From positions 1-7,774 of the forward strand of contig CANRJE010000068.1 of NCBI GenBank assembly GCA_947630865.1: a stretch of 7,774 nt of DNA, read 5' to 3'. Below the pieces are notes generated by a model. It saw only the letters and a program-made list of their open reading frames with translations. It had not been told where the DNA came from and did not search any database. The DNA is from an uncultured Bacilli bacterium. Lineage in GTDB: Bacteria > Bacillota_I > Bacilli_A > RF39 > UBA660. Shown one piece after another: positions 1 to 6,804 of the stretch. Position 1 is the first letter of the stretch, and each line of letters starts with the position of its first letter. The position numbers were made by a program, and so were the translations under genes.

Positions 1-111
1 ACCTTAAACTCTTGTATTTACTTACCAAAATAGTCATTTCTTCTATTTTTGGATTTAACCGATACCTCCATGTCCAGCATCGACAACAATTCGATATCCA
101 TTATTATTCAT
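1..111 (-). pseudogene. N-acetylmuramoyl-L-alanine amidase (Amidase_3-like), 5' end, frameshifted, partial
   Basis: Reading leftwards from the ATG at 111-109 gives MNNNGYRIVVDAGHGGIG and then TAA at 57-55. The VVDAGHGG stretch is the hallmark start of zinc-dependent Amidase_3 peptidoglycan amidases, which cut the bond between muramic acid and the stem peptide; the His is the first zinc ligand. One frame over, from position 58 to the left edge, the reading is open and gives LNPKIEEMTILVSKYKSLR. This resembles the next block of such amidases (typically xxIIEKDxTLxISKYxxxR), including the Glu expected as second zinc ligand. The spacer between HGG and IEE is a few residues shorter than usual, so a small deletion probably caused the shift. 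A ribosome binding site (AGGGTG) lies about 9 bases before the ATG, so the gene was once expressed. The rest lies outside the window. A sequencing or assembly error could give the same picture. The family call is fairly firm; the broken status is less so. Confidence 0.62.
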
Positions 112-277
112 TTCTTTTCACCCTAATTTAATCTATGCGTTTACCTAAATTTGGTTACTAAAAAACTTTTAATACATTATTCAATAAATTTATTAAAAAA
201 ATCATCATATACTAAATGTAATTTATATTATTAATTATAAATATATGTTATACTATTAACAAGATGTAGGGATTGTT
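112..277. other. Intergenic region between the divergent amidase remnant and the helicase gene
   Basis: About 165 bp, extremely A/T-rich, lying between two divergently oriented genes. It holds the amidase ribosome binding site at its left end and the helicase -10 box and ribosome binding site at its right end. I see no RNA gene, no convincing repeat and no ORF. No minus-strand promoter for the amidase could be assigned with confidence. Confidence 0.5.
246..254 (+). promoter_or_regulatory. Extended -10 promoter element for the helicase gene
   Basis: TGTTATACT is a TG-extended -10 box (TGn followed by TATACT) located 24 bases before the helicase ATG. No good -35 box is visible 16-18 bases upstream (the sequence is roughly TATTAT), but an extended -10 can compensate. 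Transcription would start near 261, giving a leader of about 17 nt. The ribosome binding site AGGGA (268-272) sits 5 nt before the start codon. Confidence 0.5.
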
Positions 278-3200
278 ATGAAAAATATTGAATTAGTAAT
301 ATCAGAGGGTATAAAAAAAGGAAAATGGATTGATATTTCGTATATTAACACCAACGGTGAAACAACTTATTATTGGATTGCAATTAGAGATATAGACTTA
401 AAAAAGAAATTACTATATACTTATATTTTTAATAGTCAAAAAAACCTTAAAACTCTAAAAGCAAGAATAAAATTTGATAATATTCAATCAGCTAAAATAT
501 TAGAATTCACAACCTTTGAAACCCCAATAGCCTTAATAAAAAAAATAGAAACTAACAAAGAAGATGCTAAATGGTTAAAATATGAAACATTCAATAATAA
601 TATTTTAAGATACTATTTAAAGTGCAATGAATTAGATAACGATCCTTATCAAAAAGATACTTTCTTAATAAAAGGAATTGACAAAGATATTTTATTAAAA
701 AACAAAGAAATAATCTTAAACGATGAACAAGAAAAACAAGTTATTAATTATATCAAAAGTTATGATGCAAAAAAAGTTGAAGGAGAAATAAACAACCTTA
801 TTCTATCTTTTTTATCAATTGATAACGACTATAAAAAATATGTTATTTTATATTATGATATTAGATTTAACCCATCTAATAGAAAACTAATAATCAATGA
901 TATTCCAAGAATAAATCAAACTTTTTTAATAGAAAATAAAAAGCATTCTCTTACATCCTATATAGATATTGATCCTCAAGAATTTACAGAAAACATTACT
1001 AAAAATTTAAATACTTATTTAAAAGAATACACTGAATTAATAAGAGCCAATTTAAGATACAATGAAATTATTAATCAAATGCCAGAATTTATGATTTTAA
1101 AAAGAACCATAAATGCTAAACTAGCACCAACCTATACTATTATTGAAGAAAAAATTGAAAAAGGTACTTTGGATTTTCCTTTAAAAGCATTTTTTGGTAA
1201 TTCAAATCGTTTTGGAGCTAAAAGAAAGGAACCAAATATTGTAATTTATGATAATAAAGTTAACATTGACCAAATGCGAGTTATTTATAATTCAATGAAA
1301 TATCCTATTACTTATGTAGAAGGACCTCCAGGAACCGGTAAAACTCAAACTATTCTAAACGTAATTTTAAGTGCATTTTTTAATTCTAGAACTACTCTAG
1401 TTTGTTCGTCCAATAATAAACCTATTAATGGAATTTTAGAGAAATTATCGTTTTCCTATAAAGAAGATCGTGATATACCTTTTCCATATATTAGATTAGG
1501 AAATCAAAATGAAGTTTTAAAATCAACTACAAGAATACTAAAGTTATATGAATTTGAATCAAAATTAGAGCCTAACGAAGAAAAAATAAATAAAATTAAA
1601 AATAAAACTAATGAAGGAAATAAAAACTTATTAAAATGTCTTGAAACATATGAAACAAAAAAAGAATTAAAAATTAGAATTGAAAGTGCTAAAAAGTTTA
1701 TTGATACATTAGAAAACAAAAAAAGTCGCCTATATCAAAATGTAGAAACAGAATTAAAAAATTTAATTGAAGAATATAAAAATATTAAAAATATTTCCAA
1801 TCAAGATGTATTAAAACTAGTTACTGCTGTTTCCCTTGATAGACAATTTAAACAATATATGTATTTTGAATCTGTTAAATATATTAAAAAATTAAAAACT
1901 CCTAAATATAAACCATTAATCGATATTTGCAAAATCAAAGATGAAAATAACCGAGTTACATCATTTAATAAATGGTGTTTAATTGATGACAATATTAAAT
2001 TACTAGAAGATGTTTTTAAAGTAATAATTACAACTAATATTTCAGCTGCTAGATTAGGAACTGCCAATCATACTTTTGATTTAGTTATCATGGACGAAGC
2101 AGGACAATGTAATCCAGCAACTGCTCTACTCCCAATTGCAAGAGCTAAACAATTATTGCTTGTTGGAGATACAAATCAATTAAAACCTGTAATCGTCTTA
2201 GAAAATGTAATAAATGATTATTTAAAAAAAGAATATAAAATAACTGATGACTATGACTACACCAAATATTCAATTTTAGACATAATGCGAAAACATGATA
2301 CAATATCAAAAGATATAATGCTTACCTATCATTATAGATGTGGACGAAAGATAATAGATTTTTCAAATAAAAGATTTTATAATGGAAAATTAAACTTAGA
2401 GTATTTAAAAGAAGAAGGTAATTTATCTTTAATTGATGTTAAAAATATTAACTCTAAATTAAGAAATGAAAACTATGAAGAAGCTAAAGCTATAATTGAT
2501 TATATTAAACGAAATAATCTAAAGGATGCTGCAATAATTACTCCATTTAAAAATCAAGAAAATTTAATAAATTCAATGCTTAAAGAAAATGGTATTGAAA
2601 ATATATCATGTGGTACAATTCACCAAATTCAAGGAGGAGAAAAAAATACTATAATAATATCAACATCTCTTTCACCAAAAACTAGTAAAAAGACCTTTGA
2701 ATGGATAAAAAATAATTCTGAAATAACAAATGTTGCTGTTACAAGAGCCAAAAAAAATTTAATTGTTGTATCAGACGTTGAAGCATTAAATAAATTATCA
2801 ACTACTAAAAAAGATGATTTATATAATCTAGTTAAATATGTTGCTTCTAATGGTAAAACAGAAGTACCACCTAATGAATCCTATACTATTCAAATAGGAA
2901 AATCTAATGGCAGTTATAATGAAGATATATTTTTTAATACCATATCACATTTTTGCAGTATTAACACTATTTTTGAAGCTAAAAGAAATGTTAAAGTATC
3001 TATTCTTTTTCCTAATGATAAAATTCTTGAAAAATCTAAACTAGAATTTGATGTTGTTCTTTATGAAATAAAAGATACTACTTTAATTCCTAGAATAGTT
3101 ATTGAATTACAAGGTGGAGAACATTTTGGAAATATAGATAGAGAAAAATGTGATACTAGAAAATCTCAAATATGTAAAGAAAAAGGTATTATCTTATTAG

Positions 3201-3295
3201 AAATACCAAATTCATTTGCTAAGTCATATGAAACTGTAAAAGAATTAATATTAACTAGTTGTGGACAAAAAGTTGAACAATTAGAACTATTCTAA
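278..3295 (+). CDS. WYL-like / UPF1-type SF1 helicase / DUF2726-like nuclease fusion protein
   Basis: A 1005-aa multidomain nucleic-acid enzyme. Residues about 1-76 (GKWIDISYINTNGE, then RIKFDNIQSAKIL) fit the WYL/SH3-like ligand-sensing pattern. Residues about 77-325 are unassigned. An UPF1/DNA2-type superfamily 1 helicase core follows: Q motif near Q332; Walker A GPPGTGKT 349-356; motif Ia CSSNNKPIN near 376-384; a charged, probably helical insertion at about 430-550 where UPF1 relatives carry their 1B stalk; Walker B DEAGQ 606-610; motif III GDTNQLKP 630-637; YHYRC 684-688; motif V GTIHQIQGGE 779-788; motif VI VTRAKK 821-826. Residues about 920-980 look like a DUF2726/PD-(D/E)XK nuclease: D925, E943-L-Q945, H949, D959 and K962. 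All motifs look intact, so ATP-driven 5'-3' unwinding coupled to cleavage is plausible. There is no signal peptide or membrane segment, so it should be cytoplasmic. It is monocistronic and converges on the coiled-coil gene. A phage-defence role is inferred from the architecture only. The helicase call is very firm, the nuclease good and the WYL call moderate. Confidence 0.9.
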   Translation: MKNIELVISEGIKKGKWIDISYINTNGETTYYWIAIRDIDLKKKLLYTYIFNSQKNLKTLKARIKFDNIQSAKILEFTTFETPIALIKKIETNKEDAKWLKYETFNNNILRYYLKCNELDNDPYQKDTFLIKGIDKDILLKNKEIILNDEQEKQVINYIKSYDAKKVEGEINNLILSFLSIDNDYKKYVILYYDIRFNPSNRKLIINDIPRINQTFLIENKKHSLTSYIDIDPQEFTENITKNLNTYLKEYTELIRANLRYNEIINQMPEFMILKRTINAKLAPTYTIIEEKIEKGTLDFPLKAFFGNSNRFGAKRKEPNIVIYDNKVNIDQMRVIYNSMKYPITYVEGPPGTGKTQTILNVILSAFFNSRTTLVCSSNNKPINGILEKLSFSYKEDRDIPFPYIRLGNQNEVLKSTTRILKLYEFESKLEPNEEKINKIKNKTNEGNKNLLKCLETYETKKELKIRIESAKKFIDTLENKKSRLYQNVETELKNLIEEYKNIKNISNQDVLKLVTAVSLDRQFKQYMYFESVKYIKKLKTPKYKPLIDICKIKDENNRVTSFNKWCLIDDNIKLLEDVFKVIITTNISAARLGTANHTFDLVIMDEAGQCNPATALLPIARAKQLLLVGDTNQLKPVIVLENVINDYLKKEYKITDDYDYTKYSILDIMRKHDTISKDIMLTYHYRCGRKIIDFSNKRFYNGKLNLEYLKEEGNLSLIDVKNINSKLRNENYEEAKAIIDYIKRNNLKDAAIITPFKNQENLINSMLKENGIENISCGTIHQIQGGEKNTIIISTSLSPKTSKKTFEWIKNNSEITNVAVTRAKKNLIVVSDVEALNKLSTTKKDDLYNLVKYVASNGKTEVPPNESYTIQIGKSNGSYNEDIFFNTISHFCSINTIFEAKRNVKVSILFPNDKILEKSKLEFDVVLYEIKDTTLIPRIVIELQGGEHFGNIDREKCDTRKSQICKEKGIILLEIPNSFAKSYETVKELILTSCGQKVEQLELF

Positions 3296-3298
3296 AAA

Positions 3299-4252
3299 TT
3301 ACTTATTTTCATTTTGATTATTAGAGCTTAAAATCTTAACTCCTCCATTTGCTTCTACTGTTTTAGTTGCTAATTCTTTTAATTCAGCATACGCTTTATC
3401 CATTTTTTCTTGTAAATTTGCATTTAAATTAGAATACTTTTCTATTTCCAAATTTAAAGATTCTATTTTATCAGTTTGTCTATCAATAGTATTTTGATAG
3501 TCTTTTTTTAATAATTCCAATTGATATTTATTTTCTTTTTCAAGTTCTAAAGTAACTTCTTTTCTTACTTTTTCACATTCTTTACTTAATAAATTAGGAA
3601 TGTCTGCAACTTTTACTTCAAGATCTTTTATATAATCTTCTTTTTCATGTGCTTCATCTAATATCTTTTTAGCCTCTTCTTCCATACTTTTTAAAGTTGC
3701 TTCACGAGTTTTCTTTTCATCTTCCCATTTATTTTTATCAATCTCTCTTTCACGTTTTATTTTATATTCATATTCTTCTAATTCTCTTTCTCTTTCAACT
3801 TTTAAACTTTTACTTTTTAAATCATATTCTTTAGTAAGTTCATTTGATTTTTGATTATATTCTTCTTGTAGTTCTTTTAATTCTACTTCAATTTTTAAAC
3901 TTTCTTTCTTCTTTTTATCTTCAAGTTCCGAAATTAAATCCTTTCCTGAATTAATAACTAATGTAAGATTGCTAAGTTCTTGTTCTATTCCATATAAATT
4001 TTTTAATTTTTCTTCTTCCGTTGCAATTGCAAGTTCTAAATCATTAAATTTATTAATTAACTCAGTTGAAAAAATATTATTCTCTACATTTTTCTTTGTT
4101 TCTTTTACTGCTTCATTAGCCTTTCTTTCCTTTTCTTCTTGCAATGGATTAGATTTAACTTTAGCATTATTTTTTTCTCTTAATAAAGCTTCATTTAAAG
4201 CATCCAATATCTCCTGTTTAGTATTTTTTAAAGTAATCTCTTCTTTTTTCAT
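3299..4252 (-). CDS. Conserved-looking long coiled-coil protein of unknown function
   Basis: A 317-aa, highly charged protein (Lys/Glu dominated) that is predicted by eye to be almost entirely helical coiled coil from about residue 65 to 300. It has no catalytic motif, signal peptide or membrane span. Its two ends look less repetitive and may be the functional parts: TLKNTKQEILDALNEAL at residues 7-23 and AYAELKELATKTVEANGGVKIL at 287-308, with FSTELINKF and LYGIEQELSNLTLVINSGKD at 61-105 as a third distinct block. From memory, similar proteins (NTK..ILDAL near the start, TKTVE..GGVKIL near the end) occur in other gut bacteria as uncharacterised proteins; I cannot name a family. The start is taken as the ATG at 4252-4250, 5 nt after a perfect AGGAGGT (4258-4264). 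A TTG one codon upstream is in frame but closer to the ribosome binding site. It has its own promoter and ends 3 bp from the helicase stop, tail to tail. A structural, scaffolding or cytoskeleton-like role is possible but unproven. Confidence 0.85.
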   Translation of the reverse strand: MKKEEITLKNTKQEILDALNEALLREKNNAKVKSNPLQEEKERKANEAVKETKKNVENNIFSTELINKFNDLELAIATEEEKLKNLYGIEQELSNLTLVINSGKDLISELEDKKKKESLKIEVELKELQEEYNQKSNELTKEYDLKSKSLKVERERELEEYEYKIKREREIDKNKWEDEKKTREATLKSMEEEAKKILDEAHEKEDYIKDLEVKVADIPNLLSKECEKVRKEVTLELEKENKYQLELLKKDYQNTIDRQTDKIESLNLEIEKYSNLNANLQEKMDKAYAELKELATKTVEANGGVKILSSNNQNENK

Positions 4253-4257
4253 CAATA

Positions 4258-4309
4258 ACCTCCTATAAATATATATTTTTATAATATCATGTTAAATTAT
4301 TATTTACAA
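4258..4309 (-). promoter_or_regulatory. Promoter and ribosome binding site of the coiled-coil gene
   Basis: On the minus strand, a -35 box TTGTAA (4304-4309) and a -10 box TATTAT (4281-4286) are separated by exactly 17 bp, with a TGA extension directly before the -10. This is a good SigA-type promoter. Transcription would start near 4274. The consensus ribosome binding site AGGAGGT (4258-4264) is the best in the window apart from that of the TasA-like gene and fixes the start codon at 4252. Confidence 0.65.
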
Positions 4310-4353
4310 TAACTTTTATCGTTATTAATTAATTTTTTTATTATACTATCACC

Positions 4354-4382
4354 TTGACTTCCATAATAGTAAATGTTAGCAT
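4354..4382 (+). promoter_or_regulatory. Promoter of the ABC transporter gene
   Basis: TTGACT (4354-4359) and TAGCAT (4377-4382) are spaced 17 bp apart, with TGT immediately before the -10 box (extended -10). Transcription would start near 4389, about 18 nt before the ATG. The ribosome binding site is probably GAAGGA (4389-4394), which lies 12 nt from the ATG and is therefore rather distant. This promoter is back-to-back with that of the coiled-coil gene, so the 154-bp gap serves both. Confidence 0.6.
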
Positions 4383-4406
4383 ATAGACGAAGGATTACGT
4401 GATAAT

Positions 4407-6104
4407 ATGAATTATATTAAAAATACAATAAAAAACAATCGTAAAGTAATAATTATATATATTTCTTTAGGAATATTTTTAGCATTTCTAGATATGTTTA
4501 ATATTAAATTATTTCAAGAAATACTAGATTCCTTAACCCTTAATACTCTAACTAGTAAATTAATAATAATATATGGTATTTCTTTAATTCTTTATGTTAT
4601 CCTATCCTACTGTGATAACTATCCTAGTGTTTATTTACAAAACAAGTTATATCTAGATTTTAAATTATCAGCTTTAAGAAAATTATCCAAAATCGACTAT
4701 AACAAATATCAAAAAATAGGTTTAGGAAAATTAACTCAAAGAGTTGAAAATGGTTCAAGTGCTGCAAGAGATGTTTATTTTGAATACTACTTTCGAATAT
4801 TTAGAGAACTAATTCCTACTGTATTATCTAGTTTGATTTTCATTTTCTTAATTGATTATAAAATTGCTATTGCTGTTTTAATAGGTTACGTATTTGTTTT
4901 TATAATTACTAAAATTATTATAACAAAGTTATATAGCTTAAAAGAAAAAATTGTTGAAAATGAAGAAAATATGAATAAATATTTAATTCGTGGTTTCCAA
5001 GAACTAATTTCATTTCGTATAAATAAAAAATATAAAAAAGAAATCGACAAATGCCAACATAATATAGATGAAATAGTTGATAGTAAAGTTAAAATCACTT
5101 TAGTACATGAAGCTTTCTTTACCATTTTTGCTATAATTGTAGCCTTAATTAAAATTGGTGTTTTAATTTATAGTTTAATATCTCATAAACTATCTGTCGG
5201 TTATATAGTTGCACTTATTACATTACTAGGTAAAGCTTATGAACCAATTGCTATTTTTAATGTTATATATGTTGATTATAAATTAGATAAAGTAACAATG
5301 AATAAATATATTGATTTCTTAAATTTAGCCGATGATAAGATGCTTACTTCTGGTAAAAATATAAACCTTGATAATCAAAAAATTATAATGAAAGATATAA
5401 AATTTAAGTACAATAAAAATTTAACCTTAGATAATATTAATCTTGAAATAAATCATAATGAAAAGATTGCTATAATTGGAAAAAGTGGCTGTGGCAAATC
5501 CACTATTTTAAAACTTTTAACAGGATTTTTAAAACCTACAAGTGGTGATATATATATTGGAAATACAAAATTATCTGAAGTTAACTTAAATAAATTTTAT
5601 GATTATATATTTTACTTATCACAAGAATCACCTCTATTTGATGGAACCTTAAGAGAAAATATTATCTTTGATAAAAAAGTACCCGATAATAAAATAATAA
5701 AAATATTAAATTTATTAAACTTAAATGAATTTTATAATAAATTAGAAAATGGATTAGATTCTGAAATAGGTGAAAAAGGTACTTTAATGTCTGGTGGTGA
5801 AAGACAAAGAATTGCTTTAGCTAGATTGTTCTTTGATGATTCTAATATTATTGTTTTAGATGAGGCAACTAATGCTTTAGATAATAGAAACGAAAAAAAT
5901 GTAATTGATTTATTATTAACTAAATTAAATAAGAAAACCTTAATCTTTGTAACACATAAAGTAGAATTATTAAAACAATTTGATAATATTTATGTAATAA
6001 AAGATGGTAAAATAGTTGAAAACGGAAACTATAATAAATTAAATAAGAAAGATACGTATTTTTATGAATTTAGTCAAAAATCAAATAATAATATAAAAGA
6101 ATAA
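4407..6104 (+). CDS. ABC half-transporter, fused permease and ATPase (exporter type)
   Basis: A 565-aa membrane protein with the classic type IV exporter layout: a transmembrane domain (about residues 1-300) followed by a nucleotide-binding domain (about 330-560). Hydrophobic segments lie near residues 14-34, 50-68, 134-150, 153-173, 236-256 and 264-285, which makes six spans. The ATPase motifs are all intact: Walker A GKSGCGKST 358-366, Q-loop Gln 406 in LSQESPLFDGTLRENI, signature SGGERQR 462-468, Walker B LDEAT with D485 and E486, and the switch His 517 in VTHK. It should work as a homodimer in the cytoplasmic membrane, or as a heterodimer with a partner encoded elsewhere. The substrate cannot be told: there is no peptidase domain, and no precursor peptide or partner gene adjacent. 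Its length is normal for the family. It has its own promoter, and the Nudix gene follows 104 bp downstream in the same direction. The family call is essentially certain; lipid, peptide or drug export are all possible. Confidence 0.95.
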   Translation: MNYIKNTIKNNRKVIIIYISLGIFLAFLDMFNIKLFQEILDSLTLNTLTSKLIIIYGISLILYVILSYCDNYPSVYLQNKLYLDFKLSALRKLSKIDYNKYQKIGLGKLTQRVENGSSAARDVYFEYYFRIFRELIPTVLSSLIFIFLIDYKIAIAVLIGYVFVFIITKIIITKLYSLKEKIVENEENMNKYLIRGFQELISFRINKKYKKEIDKCQHNIDEIVDSKVKITLVHEAFFTIFAIIVALIKIGVLIYSLISHKLSVGYIVALITLLGKAYEPIAIFNVIYVDYKLDKVTMNKYIDFLNLADDKMLTSGKNINLDNQKIIMKDIKFKYNKNLTLDNINLEINHNEKIAIIGKSGCGKSTILKLLTGFLKPTSGDIYIGNTKLSEVNLNKFYDYIFYLSQESPLFDGTLRENIIFDKKVPDNKIIKILNLLNLNEFYNKLENGLDSEIGEKGTLMSGGERQRIALARLFFDDSNIIVLDEATNALDNRNEKNVIDLLLTKLNKKTLIFVTHKVELLKQFDNIYVIKDGKIVENGNYNKLNKKDTYFYEFSQKSNNNIKE

Positions 6105-6163
6105 ACTAAAGAATACAAAAATAGAAATATTATATTTCATGATATTTAGGAAAAAAATTTTAT

Positions 6164-6203
6164 TTGATAATTTATATTAAATTTTATAAAATTATAATGG
6201 TGA
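6164..6203 (+). promoter_or_regulatory. Possible weak promoter and ribosome binding site of the Nudix gene
   Basis: TTGATA (6164-6169) and TAAAAT (6187-6192) are 17 bp apart, and a second TATAAT-like string starts at 6193. Start sites would fall only about 5-10 nt before the GGTGA ribosome binding site (6199-6203) or inside it, so either promoter would give a near-leaderless message. In sequence this A/T-rich, such matches occur by chance. Read-through from the ABC gene is an equally good explanation, because no convincing terminator lies between them. Confidence 0.3.
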
Positions 6204-6208
6204 TTTAA

Positions 6209-6706
6209 ATGGAAATTTTTGATGTAGTTGACTGTAATCGTAAAAAATTAAATTATACAAAAACTCTAGGAGAAACTTTATTAGATAATGAATATAACAT
6301 TGGAGTTGAACTATGGATATTTAATAATCATAAATTATTGATGACTAAAAGAAGTATTAAAAAATCCCATCCATTAAAATGGGAAATTCCTGGTGGTTGT
6401 TCACAATCTAATGAATCTAGCATTGATACTTTAATTCGAGAAATTAAAGAAGAACTAGGAATTTCTTTAAAAGATAGTGATTATAAATTCTTAGAAACAT
6501 CTATTTACAAAAAACAATTTGTAGATATTTATAAAAGCAACATTAAAATTAATCTTGATAAAATAATTTTACAAAAAGATGAAGTATGTAATATTAATTT
6601 TTTTACTAAAGAAGAATTCTTAAAAATGGCTAAAAATGATGAAATAGTAAAATCTGTTTTTGAACGATACAATCTAATAAAAGATAAAATTGATGATGAA
6701 TGGTAA
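6209..6706 (+). CDS. Nudix hydrolase, IPP isomerase/YfcD-like subgroup
   Basis: A 165-aa protein with a perfect Nudix box (G-x5-E-x7-R-E-U-x-E-E-x-G-U) at residues 63-85: G63, E69, R77, E78, E81, E82 and G84, which bind the divalent metal and position the nucleoside-diphosphate-type substrate for hydrolysis. The N-terminus (MEIFDVVDCNRKKL), the VELWIFNNHKLLMTKRS strand and the KSHPLKWEIPGG run before the box resemble the type I isopentenyl-diphosphate isomerase-like group that includes YfcD-type hydrolases. Because the box is complete, hydrolysis is more likely than isomerisation. The substrate is unknown. The protein is probably a cytoplasmic housekeeping or house-cleaning enzyme. The start is supported by GGTGA 5 nt upstream. 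It lies 104 bp after the ABC gene on the same strand and may be co-transcribed with it; the hairpin at 6757-6791 ends the unit. The family call is certain; the subgroup is likely. Confidence 0.93.
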   Translation: MEIFDVVDCNRKKLNYTKTLGETLLDNEYNIGVELWIFNNHKLLMTKRSIKKSHPLKWEIPGGCSQSNESSIDTLIREIKEELGISLKDSDYKFLETSIYKKQFVDIYKSNIKINLDKIILQKDEVCNINFFTKEEFLKMAKNDEIVKSVFERYNLIKDKIDDEW

Positions 6707-6756
6707 TTTTCCTATTCATTCACCAATTATAATTATTCTATAAAAACTTATATTCA

Positions 6757-6791
6757 TTGAAAAAAACTTAGAATTTTTCTAAGTTTTTTTT
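6757..6791. terminator. Bidirectional rho-independent terminator between convergent genes
   Basis: A perfect 13-bp stem, AAAAAACTTAGAA (6761-6773) paired with TTCTAAGTTTTTT (6777-6789), closes on a 3-nt TTT loop. It is followed by a T-run in the plus direction (6784-6791) and by the complement of an A-run in the minus direction (6760-6766). It can therefore end transcripts from the Nudix gene on the plus strand and from the TasA-like gene on the minus strand. Its CTTAGA/TCTAAG core recurs in the terminator at 7661-7685. Confidence 0.85.
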
Positions 6792-6804
6792 AAGATTTAT
6801 TTAA

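Noticed and set aside
1504..2067. Two open frames on the minus strand (1504-1719 and 1801-2067) inside the helicase gene
   Set aside because: They are antisense to a clearly real coding sequence, encode hydrophobic low-complexity products typical of A/T-rich shadows, and lack ribosome binding sites or family motifs.
278..4252. Helicase plus coiled-coil gene as a CoCoNuT-type or other McrBC-related system
   Set aside because: There is no McrB-like GTPase or McrC-like gene, and the two genes are convergent rather than in one operon. An UPF1-like helicase plus a coiled coil is not enough.
4253..4255. TTG start one codon upstream for the coiled-coil protein
   Set aside because: The adjacent ATG at 4252 is a stronger start and has suitable 5-nt spacing from AGGAGGT.
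3969..4268. Plus-strand open frame opposite the coiled-coil gene
   Set aside because: Ser/Phe-rich shadow of a Lys/Glu-rich coiled-coil reading frame; the minus-strand gene has the promoter and a perfect ribosome binding site.
4886..5125. Minus-strand open frame inside the ABC transporter gene
   Set aside because: Antisense shadow of a certain coding sequence, with no recognisable motif.
6105..6160. GAAATAT/ATATTTC palindrome after the ABC gene as a terminator
   Set aside because: The stem has almost no loop, is purely weak pairs apart from one G-C, and is not followed by a T-run.
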